A stretch of DNA of 64,000 bases from Saprolegnia diclina VS20 (lineage: Eukaryota; Oomycota; Saprolegniomycetes; Saprolegniales; Saprolegniaceae), in NCBI RefSeq assembly GCF_000281045.1, contig NW_008246099.1, positions 410,979 to 474,978 on the forward strand, read 5' to 3'. This document shows positions 9,771-22,044 of this stretch, piece after piece. Position 1 is the first letter of the stretch, and each line of letters starts with the position of its first letter. The position numbers and the translations under genes are program-made. Under the pieces are notes generated by a model. It made no database searches and was not told the DNA's origin. It worked only from the letters and a program-made list of their open reading frames with translations.

Positions 9771-12700
9771 TTAACTCGGGCCTTGGTGTTGCTTCTTGGT
9801 CGCGTCTGAGAAGAGCGTTGCAGTCACTACCTTGGCCACTCGCGACGTGCGGTCCTCGTTGGGGGCTAGATGCTGGGACTTGCGGCGCTGCGGCAGGATC
9901 GCGTCGAGGTCAAAGGAGTCGGTACTATCACGCCGCGCGCTGCTCTTGCGACGGAGCGGGTCGGGGGCCTTGACCGGCACAATGACGTCGTCGGCGCAAA
10001 TGCGGTCGTCGCTGGACGCCATCGGCGCCCTCTGCCTCTTGAGCTTATTGACCCACTTGCGAATGTGGCACTGCACGTAGACGGTGCTAAACTGCTTCTG
10101 CGCTTGGACCGCGGTCTGCAAGCTTGCGACGGACGACCGGAACGTATCCCACGCTGCCTTGGCGCTGAGACCCTCGGCGCCGGACGTCAAGAGCGCGACC
10201 GAGTCCTCGACCGCAAGCTTCTGACGCCGCAGGATCTCCTTGGTGCGGCCGTTCTGATGCACGCTCTCGAGCTGCTTGTCGATGGCGGGGCGAATGTGCG
10301 TCCAGCACGCAACGAGCTGCTTGAGCTCGTCTTCAAACGAGAGGACGCTGGAATTTCCGAGGGTGCTCCGCAGAGCTAGAGGCTTGTCATGAAGCATGGC
10401 AAAGGGGAGGAAGTGGGATACCAATGCGCTCGGCGTCGGTTAGGGGTATCGACGCGTGGTTGATCGAGAGGCGGAGGTCGTACTGCTGTGTGAGCCGAAG
10501 AAGGGTCTTGAGGTCGATCATGTCTTCGCCCATGTCGTAAAAGATGAGGCGGCAGTCGCGCGGCGCGACGCTGCCGTGGGTCACGTGCAGCACGATCTTG
10601 ACAAACTCTTCGATGCCGATAAAGTCGCTTGCGCCGCGAAACTTGTTGAAGGCCGCGATGTATTGCTCGTCGATCTGCGCCTCGAGCGTTTGCCACTCGG
10701 CGACGAAGAGCGCCATTGCTTCGTCGAGGTCCACATAGCCACCCTTGCTGCGCCTACGCGCCAGGTGGCGTGCGTTCACATAATGCTCTGCAGAGACATA
10801 TAAAAACACGCAACTTGAAGTTACCCGCTTGGATCTTGCACGGGTACACGGCGAAGTTGCTGCACACGGTCGTTGAAAGCGCCAATGTCCTGTGCTGCAA
10901 AGCAATTGGCGAAAACGTTGGCGGCGGCCGCGAGCACGACGTCTGTGCTCACGATACACGCGCCGTCGACAGTCTGGTGCAACTTTTGGTCGGGTCGAAA
11001 GATCTCGTGCCACTACTTAGACCACATCGCAAGCTTGCGACCGCAAGTACCTTCATAACGCCAAACACAATGTGACCAAGCGACTTTAGGTAGCTCTTGA
11101 GCATGCCGCGGCCCAATGGCCGCTGAATACCGCACGCCGCTGCGAAGAAGGCGACGCGTCGGTCACTGTGAAACATCTCACAGCCGCGAAAGATCTGCTG
11201 CAGCTGCGACCCGACAAGACTAGAAGCCTTCGAGCATCCAGTAAGCAATAGAACGAAATACCTGCGATTTTGGACCTTGGCCATGAGGTAGTCACATACA
11301 TAGGCTGCGAGATCGCTGGCGGCATCCTCGCCGTCCAGCTCGAGCTCGTCAACTTTGAGCTTCTCGATAAAGATGTCGAGTACGTTCTTCTTCATTTCCC
11401 GCAGAGAGAGCTCGGGCCCGCGCGGCTTCATCATGCTATTGAACTCGCCAACGACAAAAGTCTTCCAAAGCCACGGCATATGGTACACGCTCGCTTTGGT
11501 CGCGACCTTGGACGTCGGGGCGCGGGGTGCGCTCTTCGGTGCGACCGCTTGCTGCCACCGACTTCGTCCGAGACGAAAGAGGTTGAGCGCGCGGGCGACG
11601 TGAACCGTGGCTCCGATGTTGACGGGCGTCGATGGTTTTGGTTCGGTCTCGGACGCGATAATCGGCGGACTGATGGATGGAGCGGGCGCCCCGCGTGGAA
11701 GATCGTTGTCGTCAGGTGTGACCCAGCGTCCGTCGCTGCCTGTGAGAACCTTGTTGAAAGCCTCCAAAAAGCGAGCACCTGCGGGCAAGTGCTGCGTCTA
11801 CAGAGCTTGACTTAGCAACGAGAAACGATGGGAAGGAGATGCTCTTGCCTTTCGTACGATGGCATCGCGGAGCAAAAACTCATTGTCCGTGACAGCTTGA
11901 ACGAAAAACGGCGCCCATGTCATGACGTCGGACGTCACCAGTGTCATGAGCGCTGGCTTGCTCAGCATCGCAAGGGCTGTCGTGAGCTCCTTCGATTCGG
12001 TCACGAGCGTCTTGAGGTGCTCGTCGCTTAAAAGAATTGCGTAGAGGCACTGCGTGACGCCGGCCACGTCACGCTTCAACGCCGCGTCGAGGCCTCGGAT
12101 CTGGGCGCCGTCGCGGAGCAGTCGAAAGGTGGGAAGATCGTGCAAATCCAAGAGGAGGTTTTTGAGTCGGTGTTGCTGGAGCGTGTTGGGGCGCGCTTTC
12201 GCCGTCTCGTTCTCCATCTCAACAAAGAGCTGTCGCGTGAGGTCGCCATTGAGAAGCATAACTTTGGCGGCGTCGGCCACGTGGTGGTTGAGCCAATGGT
12301 ACGCTGCCTCCAGTGGAGACAGCGTGACATCGTCGACGTTGGACGTGGTTTCGGTCGACCACAGTAAGGTGAGACCTATAGGACGTTAGAAATGTAAATC
12401 TCAACCGCGAGCGCACCGGTGGCGTTGGCTTTGACCGTGGCGTGCCACGCGTCGAGTGCGTCGGGGCTCGTCTCGAGGCGCAAAAAATGCTGGACTACGC
12501 GAGGGCAGTGCACCATGCAGTACTTAAGGATGCCTTGCTGAAGCGTTAACGTATCAATGAGCAGGTCCGGGATCTGCTTGAGGACGCTACCAAGCGCGCT
12601 GGGCGTCGCCTTGAGCAGCTGCACGACCGTTGGCACAGTGTTGGCGGTCGCAGACTCCTTGGCCTTTTCGTCGACGTCGCCGATTTCTTTTTCAAAGTGC

Positions 12701-14055
12701 CGCTCCAAGACGCCGCCGAGATCTTGGATTGCAGCTTGCTGGCTGCGAAACTCACCAGACTTGAGCTGCGTAAAGATGTCCAAGAGGTCGTCGCCGACGT
12801 CGTCAACAAACTCCTTGAGAGCGGTCGACTCTGGCACATCGCTGCACCGGTTCTGGTTGCCAGTTATGCTGCGGCTGCTGCTGCTAAAGCCAGAACTATC
12901 CACCGAGCTCTTGATCGTGGGAAGCATCGCGAGAAGCGCCTCTGGGCTCAAAACACTTGGTGGATGAGGAAGAATCGACTTGCGCCGCACCGAGAGTCGC
13001 GTTGCCGCCTTGCTGGGCGCTGCAAGAATCGAAGGTCGACGGGGACTAAGCGTCCGTGACGCCGTCATTTCTGCGGACCGAACCAGCGAGCTTTGACGAG
13101 CGAGGGTCGGGGGGAGCTTTGTCACTGGAGCCGGGACCTCGATGCGAGACGCCTCGGTGACGCGCAGGTCGAGTGCGCTTGCTAAGTTATTGAGAAGCGG
13201 GCGTTTCTCGTCGTCGTCAAAGCAGTGAAAGCACTTGGCGTACGTTGCCGCATGGACAGCTGCGGTCGTCGGGAGGCGTAGCGTCGTCGCGACGGGCGCT
13301 TCAAGATACAAGCCCCACAAGTCGACGACCACGTCCGGCGTCAGCACGGGTTTGACGAGGTCGCGCACAACGTCTTTCTGGCAGGAAGACTCGAGCTGGC
13401 TAAAGTGCTGCAACAGACGAGGGCTGAGCTGCGAAGGCTACGAGGGGTGTATTGAAGAACCTGGTAGATCACTTTGACGTGGTGTTCGTTCTGGCTCGTG
13501 CGCTCTTCGTGGGACGTGCGCACTAGTAGGGTTTGAGCTCAGAGATGCGTCGCTTGACGGACGGTGTGCGTACCGCAGGTGCCAGAGTACGGCGTGTTGT
13601 CGTAAAATGGTTTTTTGGCGTCGTACAAGCGGTAGACCGAGTTGAGGAGACCGCCGAGCACGAGGTCGCAGATGGTCGACGCGGGCGCGAAGTACACGCT
13701 CAGAATCTACTCGCAAGAATGATGGACCGCTACGAGCTGCAGCGATACCTCTTGAAGCAGCTCAAAGTATATGGCCGTGCACACTGCGTTGGGCGCTTCG
13801 CGGTACGGCACGGTGCCATTGGGCTGCGACTGCTGCAACAACGCTTGCCACAACTTGGCTGTCGTCGTCGGTCTAAGTGTGTTTCGCTTTGCGCTCTCTC
13901 GGCAATCTCAAATCGTACCGATCGAGGACCTCCATACGCCCAGCCCAGCGCTCGAGGATGGTCGCGGCAAGCGCATCGAGCGCCGGCGGCTTGCGTGGCG
14001 TTCGGGGCGGTTCGATAAAGTTGTAGCTGGGCGTGTGGCCCGCCCGCCACTGCAT
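9771..14055 (-). CDS. Large orphan protein, 1271 aa
   Basis: Eleven exons (14055-13919, 13872-13749, 13706-13574, 13522-13461, 13428-12417, 12375-11858, 11797-11262, 11219-11051, 11012-10825, 10753-10422, 10375-9771) close in frame to 1271 aa. I do not recognise the family. The N-terminus (QWRAGHTPSYNFIEPPRTP) leads into a helical region. A Ser/Arg-rich linker with several RRxS-type sites occupies the middle, followed by more helical blocks. A short IQ-like stretch (VQCHIRKWVNKLKRQ) sits before a basic, Ser-rich tail with RRKSS-type sites, suggesting a kinase substrate or scaffold. No membrane segment or signal peptide is seen. The fourth intron (13429-13460, 32 nt) is short and its exact boundary is uncertain; 35- and 41-nt alternatives keep the same frame. 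Confidence 0.72.
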
Positions 14056-14113
14056 CACGCAAATACAAAAAGGCAGTCCAAAATCCGTTTCATTGGTTAC
14101 GCAGAGACGATGA

Positions 14114-15280
14114 TTACATGGTCGTGTTGTAGTACCGGTCGCCGTAGTCGCCGAGGCCCGGCACAATGTACTTGGACTCGTTGAGCTCCGGGTCGATCGC
14201 CGACGTGACGACGTGGATCTGCGGGTACGCTTCGAAGATCGCGTCGAGGCCCTCGGGGCACGCAAGCACGTTGGCGAACACAATGTCCCGCTCCTGCACG
14301 CCCGAGTCAATGAGCAGCTACGAACAGTTGCATGAGCCAGCATCCTCTTTCTTCCACGTACCTGGATGGCCTTCTTAGCGCTACCGCCCGTCGCGAGCAT
14401 CGGGTCGAGGAGGAGCACGCGGTCAAATGCATTCATGCGCGGTGGGAGCTTGGCGTAGTAGACGACCGGGTGTTTCTCGGCCGAGGATTCATCGCGCTGG
14501 ATAAGGATCTTGCCTACGCCGCAAAAGTTAGATAGAGTGCGGATGGGGAGCGTCATACCGACTGAGACGCTTGGCTCGCAGGCAAGGACCTGCTCGAGGA
14601 GCGCGTCGCCGGCGCGGACGATGGAGACGGCGCAGATGTTGCTGTTAGGCCGCATGCCCGAGAACTCGGCGCCCGTCGGCGTCCAGACGATCGCAAACTC
14701 AAGGGTGCACGCTGCGAGCGCTTCTTCGGCCAGAATCCTACATGAGCACGTGGATAAGATCTAAATGAGGACGGCGATGAGGGTACCGCATGAGGCGGTC
14801 GGCAAACTTCTTGAATTGGAGGTGCGACGAACGCTTGTCGCGGAGCATGACATGGAGCGACTGAACGGCGTTGGTTTGGAGAATGATCAGATTGCGGTAC
14901 TTGGTCTCCATCGACGACGTGGCCGTGCACGGCTTCTTGGCCGGGTGCTTGCCGGCGACGGCGTGGGCCTTGGTGCTCTTGGGCGTGGACTTTTCGTCCT
15001 TGACGCTTGTGGGGCGGACTTCTTCCGGCGCTTGCTGGCAGCGCTTCAGGTGGCTCTCGAGAGAGATGGCGCGGCCCGAGACTTCCATTTCGCAAAACTT
15101 GCACTTGAGGAGGGCGGTCGATGCGTTCTTTTGGCGACCCGTGTTCTCAAAGTGGATGCGGATCGGGGCGGGTGGGCGGCCTGTCTTGGAGCGCTCGGGA
15201 CCGACGTCGAGGAGGGCTTTCGTTGGCTCTGGCACGTAGCCGGCTTCGTCCAAGTTGGCAGCTGGGCGTTTGGTAGTCAT
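14114..15280 (-). CDS. Zinc-finger / uracil phosphoribosyltransferase fusion
   Basis: Three exons (15280-14787, 14737-14362, 14317-14114), 357 aa. Residues ~125-357 form a UPRT: DKRSSHLQFKKFADRLMR near its start, VWTPTGAEFSG, the phosphate/PRPP loop LLDPMLATGGSAKKAI, and the uracil-binding end PGLGDYGDRYYNTT. UPRT makes UMP from uracil and PRPP in pyrimidine salvage. UPRTs are usually about 210-250 aa; here an extra ~125 residues precede the domain. They contain a CCHC/BED-like finger (C60, C63, H77, C81) and a basic stretch (KHPAKKP), and sit in the same exon as the start of the enzyme. It lies 58 bp upstream of the 1271-aa gene on the same strand. The enzyme call is firm; the finger's role is unknown. 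Confidence 0.88.
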
Positions 15281-15470
15281 GGCTTGCTTTTAGCGACTAA
15301 AAACGCTGGCCAAACGGTGGGTGGGCCTTTAACGGCTTTCTCTCGACCAATCACGGCGCCGGGTACTCGAATTACTCAAAAGACGACGTTTTGAGCCACC
15401 TTTTACGTAAAAAACGCCGTTGAGAGCGCTTTTGGGTTGAGATTAACACACGGTTTTCGTGCGTATCTTT

Positions 15471-18400
15471 TCAACGCTTGGATGGGGCGCCATAGAGCAG
15501 ACCCAAGTACGACGCCAGCGTCGACGCAAAGGCGTCACTTCTCACCTTGCGCGCCGACAAGCCGTGGGCGGCCACTCCTCGCGCTCGCGCGTCCTCCGCT
15601 GCTGGACCAGCCAGCGGCACCGACTCGTGTCTCAGTGGGCTTGGGAGGAATGGAACGCCGGATGGCGCCACTCGGGGTGTCTCCGGTGCGAGCCCTGTGT
15701 GGTGGGTGCGACTAATTTCTGCTGAAAGTCCCACGGGACTTGGCCCGGGCGCAACGGCGGCGCGGTGCACCAATGCAGCGACGCTGTCGATCGCCGTGCC
15801 TCGCCGCCGTTGCTCTTCGGCGGGGTAGAGTATGCTGGTGATGTCGCTGCGCGCCGGTGCTGAGAAGGTGAACGGTGCCACGGTACTTGTACTACCATCA
15901 ACAACCCCATGGCTCAAGTCGGTGGACTGGAGTCGCCGGCGGAGGCGACTCTTGGGTGCGTTCCTGGGGGTGCCACGGTCGTGGAACTGCTGCTTGAAGA
16001 TGCTGGGCAGAACGGATGCGCCCTCGGACAGTACTGGTGTTGACGATGCGTCGTTGGGTGATGCTGGCGCCACGCATGGCTCCAAGGGACTTGGGTCGCT
16101 GGAGGAGGCCGGCGCTCGATCGCTTGCGCCAATGTCACCGATGGGCGCTCGGATTGCGCTGGGCGTGTAGCTCGTGGCTTGGGCATCGTCGTAGCGAGGC
16201 GGCGTCGATGCTACATGTATACAGTGAATCGATATGATGCCGCGTTGAATGAGCAGGTGACGGACGTGGTAGAAAGCACCTTCGCTCCGTCGGCGGTTTG
16301 GATCTTCTTGGCGTCGCTGACCGCCACGACTTGCCGCCGACCGAGTTGGTCCACTTTGGCAGCACGACGCTCTCGGGCGGGGACGCGGCGGAAAACACAA
16401 GCCGGCGCACTTCGGTCACTGCGCGAATGCTCGGCATTACGCCCTTTCGTAGCATATTACTGGTGTCGTTCGCTGCTGTTGCTTGAAGATTTCGGTTGCC
16501 ATCGACGTCGTCGGGCCGCCCTTCCTCGCTGCTATCAACGGCTTTCAGCAGTGATATCTTGGCGGCGCGATGACTCGGATCAGCACTTTCATCGCTCACA
16601 AAGAGGGCTTGTGCGCGTTGTAGCTCAACCTCGGAGCTTTGCATTTGCCTGGCCTTGTCATCGATCGGCATATATTCCATCTCGCTCAGACTGGCGTCGT
16701 TCGTGGCTTGGTTAGAGGCGCCATCGCGTTGGAGCTGCCAATTCGCTTGATGGTCGGAGAGCCCATCATCGCGTTGGAGCTTTAAAGTAGGCACGTCAAG
16801 AGGCTCATGCGAGTCCGTTGCCATTTCTGGGGCATTGGAAGCTGTGGCTACACCGTCATACCGGTACTGTAGCTCTTGATCTCCTGCAGCATCGTCGACG
16901 CCTCGCAGTAGCTCGTACATCGGCTTCAGAGGCTCTTCGGCAACCGCGACCACGACGGGATCACCAAACGGGGACCACTTTTTCGCGACTGGCGGCGCGC
17001 ATGTTGCATTCGGGAGACGCAAGCTACCGCCACCAGCTGTATACAATGGCCGGAACGATGGCACAGGCGGCCGTCCTGCACTTGTTCCTTGTCGACGAAT
17101 GTCCCCCTTGGGAGACGTTGTGGTCGGCAGTGTATCTTCGCTTGCAGATTGCGAACGTGCTTCTGCGGCTTCTTCTATCGCTCGTTGAGTCTCTGTTTGG
17201 ATCTCTTGTCGAGCTGCTCCTCCACGAGTTGCTGTTAGTGGCGGCTGGCTCGGTGTTGACTGACTCGGTAGGGTCCTTGCGTTCCCAACTTTGGGGGGTC
17301 TCTGGTCGCCAACTGGACGGTTCTCAGCCTGCTTCGGCATCGCTACGTTGGTGGTTTCGGACGACCACGCCGTGATACCTTCGTCTTCCTCGGAATCTAA
17401 CGCTGACCGAGCCTCCAAGTCTCCTTCGGCACATTCCCATGGGTCTTGCTTCGAGCTTCGCGATTTTCGACGCGACAGAGGACCTTGCACTTGCTTGGAA
17501 GCTGCTTGCACGAGGCGAGCGGTGACGGACATCCTTCGCGCGGGCTTTTGTCGCGCATCGGCCACCTTCTCCTCGTTGCCGCTCTCGTCTTCAATCGGTT
17601 CTTCGCGCACGACGCCCATGCCACGACGCACCTCAGTCGGTGCGTTGATGAGCGAGCCTTGCAATCGCGTCGACACTCGCTGAGTCGGCGTCGGCGTGAT
17701 TGACGAGCGACGCGTGCGGCTTTTTTCGTTGGCGCCGCCGTTCTTGGCCCGGCCAGCCGGCTCGGTGCTTGGCGCGTGCATTTTGTCGACAATCGAGCGC
17801 AGCCGCGTCTTGTGTTTTTTTGGTCCCGTGCTTCGGCCCCGTGCGAGCGCACTCGTGTCACTGCTCGTGCTTGACGCCGTTTCGTTGACGAGCAATGTCC
17901 GACCGGCTGACTCAATGGAACTTGCACTGCTAGTTGAAGGTTCGTCGCGCGACTTGGGCGGCGGTGTCGGCTTAGACGGCAGCGCGGGTCGCGACGGTCG
18001 CTTCTCGAGCGCTTGGGCGACTTGTAGCTGCCGAATGAGGCGCATAATGCGGCTTTGTCCGAGTTTGTACGAGCGCCACTTGTTCTGGATGCGGACCGCG
18101 CAACGCGCTTCAAAGAGCCGGCGCTTGCGGATCGCGATTTCAACGTGTCGAATGGCATCGTCGACCTTGAACGTAGCAACATGGCGACACAGTCGCTGGA
18201 GCCCATCCAGCCGCATGCCTTGGTGGCGCTACACGATCGAATGGTTCTTGTTCAAAGCTCAAGAGGACAGCTGGATGCACCTGCGGTGCTCGGGGCCGCG
18301 TCCGACCTCGCATCTGGAGAAGGCTTCGGCGGTTGTCAATGTGCTTGTAGAAGCTGTTGCCAAAGTGTCGAAACTCTTCCATGCGACTCACGACGTGGTG

Positions 18401-19190
18401 CTTGGTCGTGAGCCAGTGGAGAATGTTCCGCCGAATGACGCGTGCGGCGGCTCGGCGCCGCACAACACGTCGCTAGGAGGTCTGAGCCAAAGAGAGCAAC
18501 ACTCGGTGAGCTACCTTGCGGTGAGTCTCCGCGGCTGCATCGAGCTCGATCGCATCGCAACAAAGCGTCGCGTAGGACTGCATCGTCTCGTCGTCGTCAC
18601 TGTCATCGCTGAAGGCGTCGTTCTCAAACATACCGAGACTGTCCCAGTCGTCAATGATGGCCTTGGCGTCGTGGCCGATGGCAGCAAAGCACGCGTACGA
18701 CTGGTGGAGCCAGTAAAGCTTGTCCACCATGCGTCCAAGCGGGTCGTTGCGCGGGTCGGCTTGCGGACGAAAGTAGTGCAAGATGAACTCAATGTCCTCG
18801 ATCCACTGCAAAACGTATCTACGCAACAAGGCGATCGCGCGGCCATTGGTTGTAGAAACGAGAAACTCACTCTCGGTCTTCCTCGCCAAAGTGGAATGGG
18901 AGCGTGTCCGAGTCGAGCTTGATCTGGACGCGGTCGAGGATGTCCTGGATCCGGTCGCGCTGCGAGAGCACGCACGCATGATGCTTGCGCTGCATCGACG
19001 GCTTCTCGCTGCGCCGGAAGTTGCGCACCATGAGCTTGGCCTCAATGCGCATCGGGTGCGTCTCCTTGGCGCGCATCAGCTCTTGCCGGATCATCGCTGC
19101 CTACGCAACATCCTCCTTGTGTCATAGCCGCTCGCAACTTGCATTTTGTACCCGCGCATGGCCCGAGAGCCCCGTGAGGTCCACCGACAT
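15471..19190 (-). CDS. IQ-motif protein with long disordered region, 1155 aa
   Basis: Six exons (19190-19152, 19100-18871, 18818-18515, 18472-18281, 18228-16266, 16210-15471) joined in frame. Residues ~1-255 are helical with an acidic patch (SDDSDDDE). An IQ motif (AVRIQNKWRSYKLGQ) near residue 300 suggests calmodulin or light-chain binding. The following ~750 residues are Ser/Pro/Arg-rich and low complexity, probably disordered. The C-terminus ends in a more ordered segment (SYLGLLYGAPSKR). Family not recognised; a cytoskeletal or centrosomal scaffold would fit but is inference. The last intron (16265-16211) was chosen because it keeps the long downstream frame open; an in-frame 69-nt alternative ends at 16135 instead. 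Confidence 0.68.
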
Positions 19191-19375
19191 GCTGAGGCGC
19201 GTGAGAAAGCATTAGTTCGGAAGGTGCTGTGCGTACCGCAGCGACTTGGCCATCCGCAAGCGCTGTGGGCGCGCCACGTCGTCCCCCATGCGCGTCGCTA
19301 AAAAGGACAACGCGAGGGAGTTACGACGCAACGAGGCGTTATTCTTCGAGCCTAAATTGGATCCACCGTGCCAGC

Positions 19376-20402
19376 ATGGAGCGGTGGCGCGTCGAGCCGC
19401 CCAAGCCGGCGGCGCCGTGGAAGCGGAAGGATCGCGTAGCGCCGGTTGCAGACACTGACGCGACGCTGCACGATGTCCTGGCGCACTACGCAGCTCGCTT
19501 GCCGCACGACGCCAGGTCCCTCGTCGTTTCTGGACGGCAATGTACAAACTCGGTGTGGTAGGTCCTCCGAAAGCCGCGTCGATTCGCTCTGCACGCAGTT
19601 TGTACAGCCACAAAACGGTGGACTCCCACCGCAGCTCAGCACGGCGCTCGCATTGGAGTTGGCCACGACGGTCTGCGCACGAGGTAGCGACTCGGTGTCT
19701 CATGGGCGTGCGTAGATGTTGCGAAGAGCGCTTCCCGCGTCCTCGCCACTCGCCGATGTCGTGACACAGACACTGCTCCACGCCGTGTACAAAGACTACG
19801 ACCCGCAGAAAGACCTGCTCGACAACTGTCGGTTCGCCGATGCGGACCTGCCCGCGCTAGATGAGGACGCGGCGCCCGAAGTCGACGACGACGCCAATGC
19901 ATGTACAAAGCCAACGTCGGCGGTCGACTACGGCGCGCTCGCCAAGCTCTGGAACGACCTCGTGGCAGGCGATCGCGGTGGTGACGCTGGCGTCGCATGT
20001 CTCGTAAGCTGTATTCAAACGCTACCCGACGCTCACCAGCGCAACATCGTCGAGCGCGTCGCTGCCGAGCTGCGCCCCGTCGCCCCCGACCCGTGTGTCG
20101 AGCGGGACGAGACGACGCTGAGGATACGAGCCGACCAAGAAAACGGTGATGACGACGGCGACGAGGAAGACGACGAAGTGTTCTTTGAGCAGTTGGTACA
20201 CGACCTGCGCGAGATCTACAACCTCTTGGACGCCTACGACCCCCGTGCCCAGCGCAGTGCGCGCTACAAGCTCCACGTACTTTTATCGGGTACGCTTGGC
20301 CTTCCGCCCGACGAGCGCGGCCAACCAGACGCGCGGGAACGCATGGCGCAGATCGTCGGCGACCTCGACGCGGAGACGCGTGCGCGCTTGCTCTTATTGT
20401 AA
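19376..20402 (+). CDS. Acidic orphan protein, 311 aa
   Basis: Three exons (19376-19552, 19599-19670, 19716-20402). The N-terminus is basic and Pro-rich (KPAAPWKRKDR). A helical middle is followed by a strongly acidic segment (ENGDDDGDEEDDE) and a helical C-terminus. I do not recognise the family and see no signal peptide or membrane segment. The first intron was placed at 19553-19598 (46 nt), which keeps the phase; an earlier GT does not. The stop lies 33 bp from that of the convergent SET gene, and the start is 185 bp from the divergent IQ gene. Confidence 0.65.
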
Positions 20403-20435
20403 TAGCTCCTATTTATTATTACGACGCCAATTCCA

Positions 20436-21935
20436 CTATGGTGCCATCTTCTTGCGAGGTTGGTCCGTGGCGTCCTGGAGCTTTCGCTTGCCTTTGCCGC
20501 GCTTGGACTCGGCGAGCTCGGCCGTGCAACGGACACACGTGCACGTAAAGTTGTAGCGGGAGCGGAGGTCGGCTTGGCGCGCACCCACTGGTGCGTGGCG
20601 CTCGATGTACGAGATGGTGAGCTCGTCGCCAGGAGCAACGTCCTGCGTCGTGAAGACCGTGATGTCCGTCTCGTTGACGTACGTGAAGCCGCAGTTGGGC
20701 GCGCACGAGTGGTTGAGCATCGAAAAGCGGGGGAAGAGTGCGGTCCCATCCATGGACGGGAACGCCGACGAATTGAACTCAATGTCGCAGCTGTCGTCCG
20801 CCGTGGACCACACAAAATGAATGTCCTCGTCTTCGTCGTCCGAGCCATTGCCGTCGTCGTTTGACGTTGCTCGCTTCCGGTCGTCCGTGGCGTCCGTGGC
20901 GTCTGTCGCATCCGTCGCGTTGTCCGAAGCGTCATCGGACTCGTCCTCTGATTCGTCGTCTTCCGATGACTCGACTTCCGAGTCGCACTCGTCTGCGTCC
21001 CCCATGTGACACAGCTTCTGGAGCACGCGCTCCAGCAGCGGCGCGGCTTGGGCGACCAGGTCCGCCTTTGCAGCGGGATCGCCCTCGCACGAGAGAAAGT
21101 AGGGCACAATGGGCGACGGGACATCGACACCAACAGCGTTGACCTTGGCCCGCCCGAGGAGCCCCACGAAAAAGTTCAAGTCGACGTGGGCTTGGAACAC
21201 AGCAAAGACTTTGGACTTGGAAGAGAACGCACGCAGCACGTACGCATGCGCGGCTGACGCGACGTCCGCGTCGATCATCTTGGCAAGCAAGGGACACTCT
21301 TCGAGGTGCAAAATATCGTGGACGGCGGCTTCCCAGTCGAGAGTGCCCGACGACCGCGCTTGTACGTAGAGTCGGTAGTAGATACGCGCGAGGATGGCTG
21401 TGACGAGAGAGAGGTGCTTGAGCTCTGCGTTGTGTGTTTGGAAAGGCTCGCTCCGCTGGAAGGTCGAAGAAAAGACGTTCGTAGGCTGCGCATGTAGAAT
21501 GTCGCCACAGAGCTTCGAGCAGACGACGCTCGGCAGCTTATCACCCTTGAACTTGGTCAAGTAGACTGGTGTCGACGCGGGTGGCATGTTGGGCAGATTT
21601 GGCTGCGCGGTCATGGCCTGAACCGACGCTGGCAACGGTTGCACACAGCGCTCGTCACTGCACATGCCCGAGAGAAGCTGGAAGCTACCGGCAAGGTAAT
21701 GCAGCTGCAATGGCACTGAGCCAACGAAGCGCTTGCAGACGCAGCAGACAAGCGGCGGCGTGGTCTCGGTCTCGTCGTCGCTGTCGTCGTCGCTGTCGAC
21801 TTCGTGGGCTGATGCGACCGAGATGGGCGAATCTTTGAGCACGACTTGGTTGGCTGGCAGCGCAGCCTTCGCGTAGACACCGCGGCCACGCGTCGCATCG
21901 TGGCGGACCTCGACTTCGGCGGACCCGAGCTCCAT
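20436..21935 (-). CDS. SET-domain protein, SMYD/TPR-SET-like lysine methyltransferase
   Basis: Intronless; 499 aa from the ATG at 21935, or 524 aa from an in-frame ATG at 22010. The SET domain is split: the N-terminal part (VEVRHDATRGRGVYAKAAL) and the C-terminal part with RFSMLNHSCAPNCGF, ELTISYIERH and the post-SET cysteines (FTCTCVRC). This N-H-S-C-x-P-N arrangement is that of SMYD-type protein lysine methyltransferases, which use S-adenosylmethionine. An acidic insert before the C-terminal SET half contains DAT repeats. No intact MYND finger is visible, although a CCVC..C cluster lies in the insert near residue 60. The shorter start is preferred because the longer one crowds the divergent HAD gene at 22057. 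Confidence 0.82.
   Translation of the reverse strand: MELGSAEVEVRHDATRGRGVYAKAALPANQVVLKDSPISVASAHEVDSDDDSDDETETTPPLVCCVCKRFVGSVPLQLHYLAGSFQLLSGMCSDERCVQPLPASVQAMTAQPNLPNMPPASTPVYLTKFKGDKLPSVVCSKLCGDILHAQPTNVFSSTFQRSEPFQTHNAELKHLSLVTAILARIYYRLYVQARSSGTLDWEAAVHDILHLEECPLLAKMIDADVASAAHAYVLRAFSSKSKVFAVFQAHVDLNFFVGLLGRAKVNAVGVDVPSPIVPYFLSCEGDPAAKADLVAQAAPLLERVLQKLCHMGDADECDSEVESSEDDESEDESDDASDNATDATDATDATDDRKRATSNDDGNGSDDEDEDIHFVWSTADDSCDIEFNSSAFPSMDGTALFPRFSMLNHSCAPNCGFTYVNETDITVFTTQDVAPGDELTISYIERHAPVGARQADLRSRYNFTCTCVRCTAELAESKRGKGKRKLQDATDQPRKKMAP
20884..20922 (+). repeat. 9-nt tandem repeat inside SET gene
   Basis: About four imperfect copies of a GTCCGTGGC/GTCTGTCGC-type unit. On the coding (minus) strand they give the DATDATDATDATD run in the acidic insert of the SET protein. 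In-frame slippage would change its length without breaking the gene. Confidence 0.7.
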
Positions 21936-22036
21936 GGATGGCTGATTGGCAGAAACCGGGTGCGCACTTCGAAGGTATACGGATGCGTATACGGATCGAA
22001 TCTGAAACATGCAGCTTCGGACTTCGGGTGAGTCGC

Positions 22037-22044
22037 TTCATTTT
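22037..22044 (+). promoter_or_regulatory. Possible oomycete initiator-like element
   Basis: TTCATTTT fits the published oomycete initiator pattern YTCATTYY and lies 13 nt before the ATG of the HAD phosphatase gene. One match to a short degenerate motif is weak evidence. Confidence 0.3.

Noticed and set aside
16135-16210. Alternative C-terminus of the IQ-motif protein ending at 16135
   Set aside because: Possible with a 69-nt intron, but the 55-nt intron opens another 246 codons with protein-like composition to 15471.
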